Of a stretch of 64,000 nt of DNA, positions 63,291 through 64,000 are shown in pieces. The notes beneath the pieces were generated by a model. It did no database searches and was not told where the DNA came from. It worked only from the letters and a program-made list of their open reading frames with translations. Position 1 is the first letter of the stretch. Every line of letters starts with the position of its first letter. The translations under genes and the position numbers were made by a program. The DNA is from Oegoconia quadripuncta (taxonomy: Eukaryota; Arthropoda; Insecta; Lepidoptera; Autostichidae), in contig OX438747.1 in NCBI GenBank assembly GCA_949316235.1, forward strand, positions 1,612,501-1,676,500, written 5' to 3'.

Positions 63291-64000
63291 AGAGATAAGA
63301 TACAAAGAAACTAAAGGCAGAAAGGACAAGAGTCTGCGATAAATTAAGCTGCGGGGATAAAGTTTCTTTTATAAGTGTAAATCATCAGTTGACCCATTGG
63401 CCTCAGACTGGCCTTATTCAAACGACACTGTAACGTGACGGTATTGCGTCTCGTTGGTGATTTTAGTTAGTAATCTTTTTGTTCTTTTTCCTTTTCGTTT
63501 CTCTATATTTAAATTCAAATTCCTATTTCGAACTCAGACGGCCGAACAAAACAACGTCATTATATTTTCAATAGTTCTAAAGCTCGGACGTTTCTGTCAA
63601 ATTTATTATATTATAACCCTATTGTATTATATTTCCGCTGAGTGCGCTGGAGCTATCGCATTTCTTATATTCATTCTTATATTCATTATCATTTGTAAAG
63701 GCATTGTTTTATAACGTGAGTGTTTTGTAGTGTTTATTGTGTTCGGTTTCTATTCCAAATTCTTATGTGTTTTATTCAATCTATCTTTTATGTTCTTATT
63801 CAGTGTTTTTATACCTTTTTCAGAGTGCCTTTTTATTACAATACAATATTCAAGTGTTCCTGATTCTTATTATTTATTGCGGCCTACTCCTGAACAATCA
63901 ATTGGAAGTCTGGTTCAGGAGTAGTGCCACAACACGTACCTTACCGACGCTAAACAGTGAGCTAATTTAGGCTAAGCAAAGGTCGACTAGCGATGGCGGG
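63291..64000. other. No gene established at right edge
   Basis: Two overlapping T-rich frames (63730-63970) are low-complexity. An ATG at 63993 (GCGATGGCGGG) lies at the edge and could begin a frame beyond the window. Confidence 0.3.

Noticed and set aside
63730..63970. Phe/Leu-rich frames at the right edge
   Set aside because: T-rich DNA; two overlapping frames of equal quality argue against either.

Overview
The window looks like nuclear DNA of a moth or butterfly (Lepidoptera). It is AT-rich and very gene-poor. It is packed with short retroelements and DNA-transposon relics of lepidopteran type: tRNA-headed SINEs with stereotyped tails, jockey/R1/RTE-type LINE stubs, and MITEs. No prokaryotic gene organisation, CRISPR array, tRNA or rRNA gene was seen. 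The species cannot be named from this window.

Two pieces of host genes stand out. (1) At 14655-15309 (+) lies the first coding exon of a secreted or membrane protein of the NRF-6 (nose resistant to fluoxetine) acyltransferase family. It has a signal peptide, the start of the cysteine-containing NRF domain and a perfect GTAAGT splice donor; a CpG-rich promoter-like stretch lies upstream. (2) At 33388-33487 (-) lies a 100-base internal exon of a dual-specificity phosphatase (DUSP12/MKP-4-like). It ends inside the codon of the catalytic cysteine, with canonical acceptor and donor. The rest of both genes was not found; other exons may lie outside the window or among the repeats.

Almost everything else that I can name is mobile DNA. 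Family names used here are local labels. SINE-A is a roughly 330-base family with a GGTTCGATCCC B box. SINE-B and SINE-C are two related families with TGGTGTAGTGG A boxes and GGTTCGAATCC B boxes. SINE-D begins GTCGGTGGCTCAGCGGTTA. SINE-E is a weaker tRNA-like family. LINE-J is a jockey-type LINE with a 3' tail of TTTGA or GATTTT repeats. LINE-T1 is a LINE whose 3' end reads AGAGGGCGGCAAACGAGC on the reverse strand. MITE-F, -G, -K and -S are short inverted-repeat elements. Repeats I, J, M, N, O, R, T and U are dispersed repeats without a firm class. The longest open element is a 5'-truncated jockey LINE at 42450-43978 that sits inside a SINE-B copy.

Layout: 1-5.7 kb, nested LINE, RTE and SINE fragments and one MITE-K. 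6-10.3 kb, a Harbinger mini-element, SINE-C copies and a 1.3-kb inverted-repeat-bounded region with nested SINEs. 11.8-13.7 kb, an element with two satellite arrays between 267-base direct repeats. 14.2-15.3 kb, NRF-6 promoter and exon 1. 15.3-33 kb, repeat-rich DNA (probable NRF intron, at least initially), including an 800-base foldback transposon. 33.4 kb, phosphatase exon. 34-45 kb, LINE-T1 and LINE-J copies and a 36-base minisatellite. 45-64 kb, further SINEs, MITEs, microsatellites and long stretches with nothing recognisable. Several insertions can be dated relative to each other because the empty target is preserved in another copy in the same window. I did not find a convincing new multi-gene system; the notable observations concern element structure, nested insertions and small palindromes.
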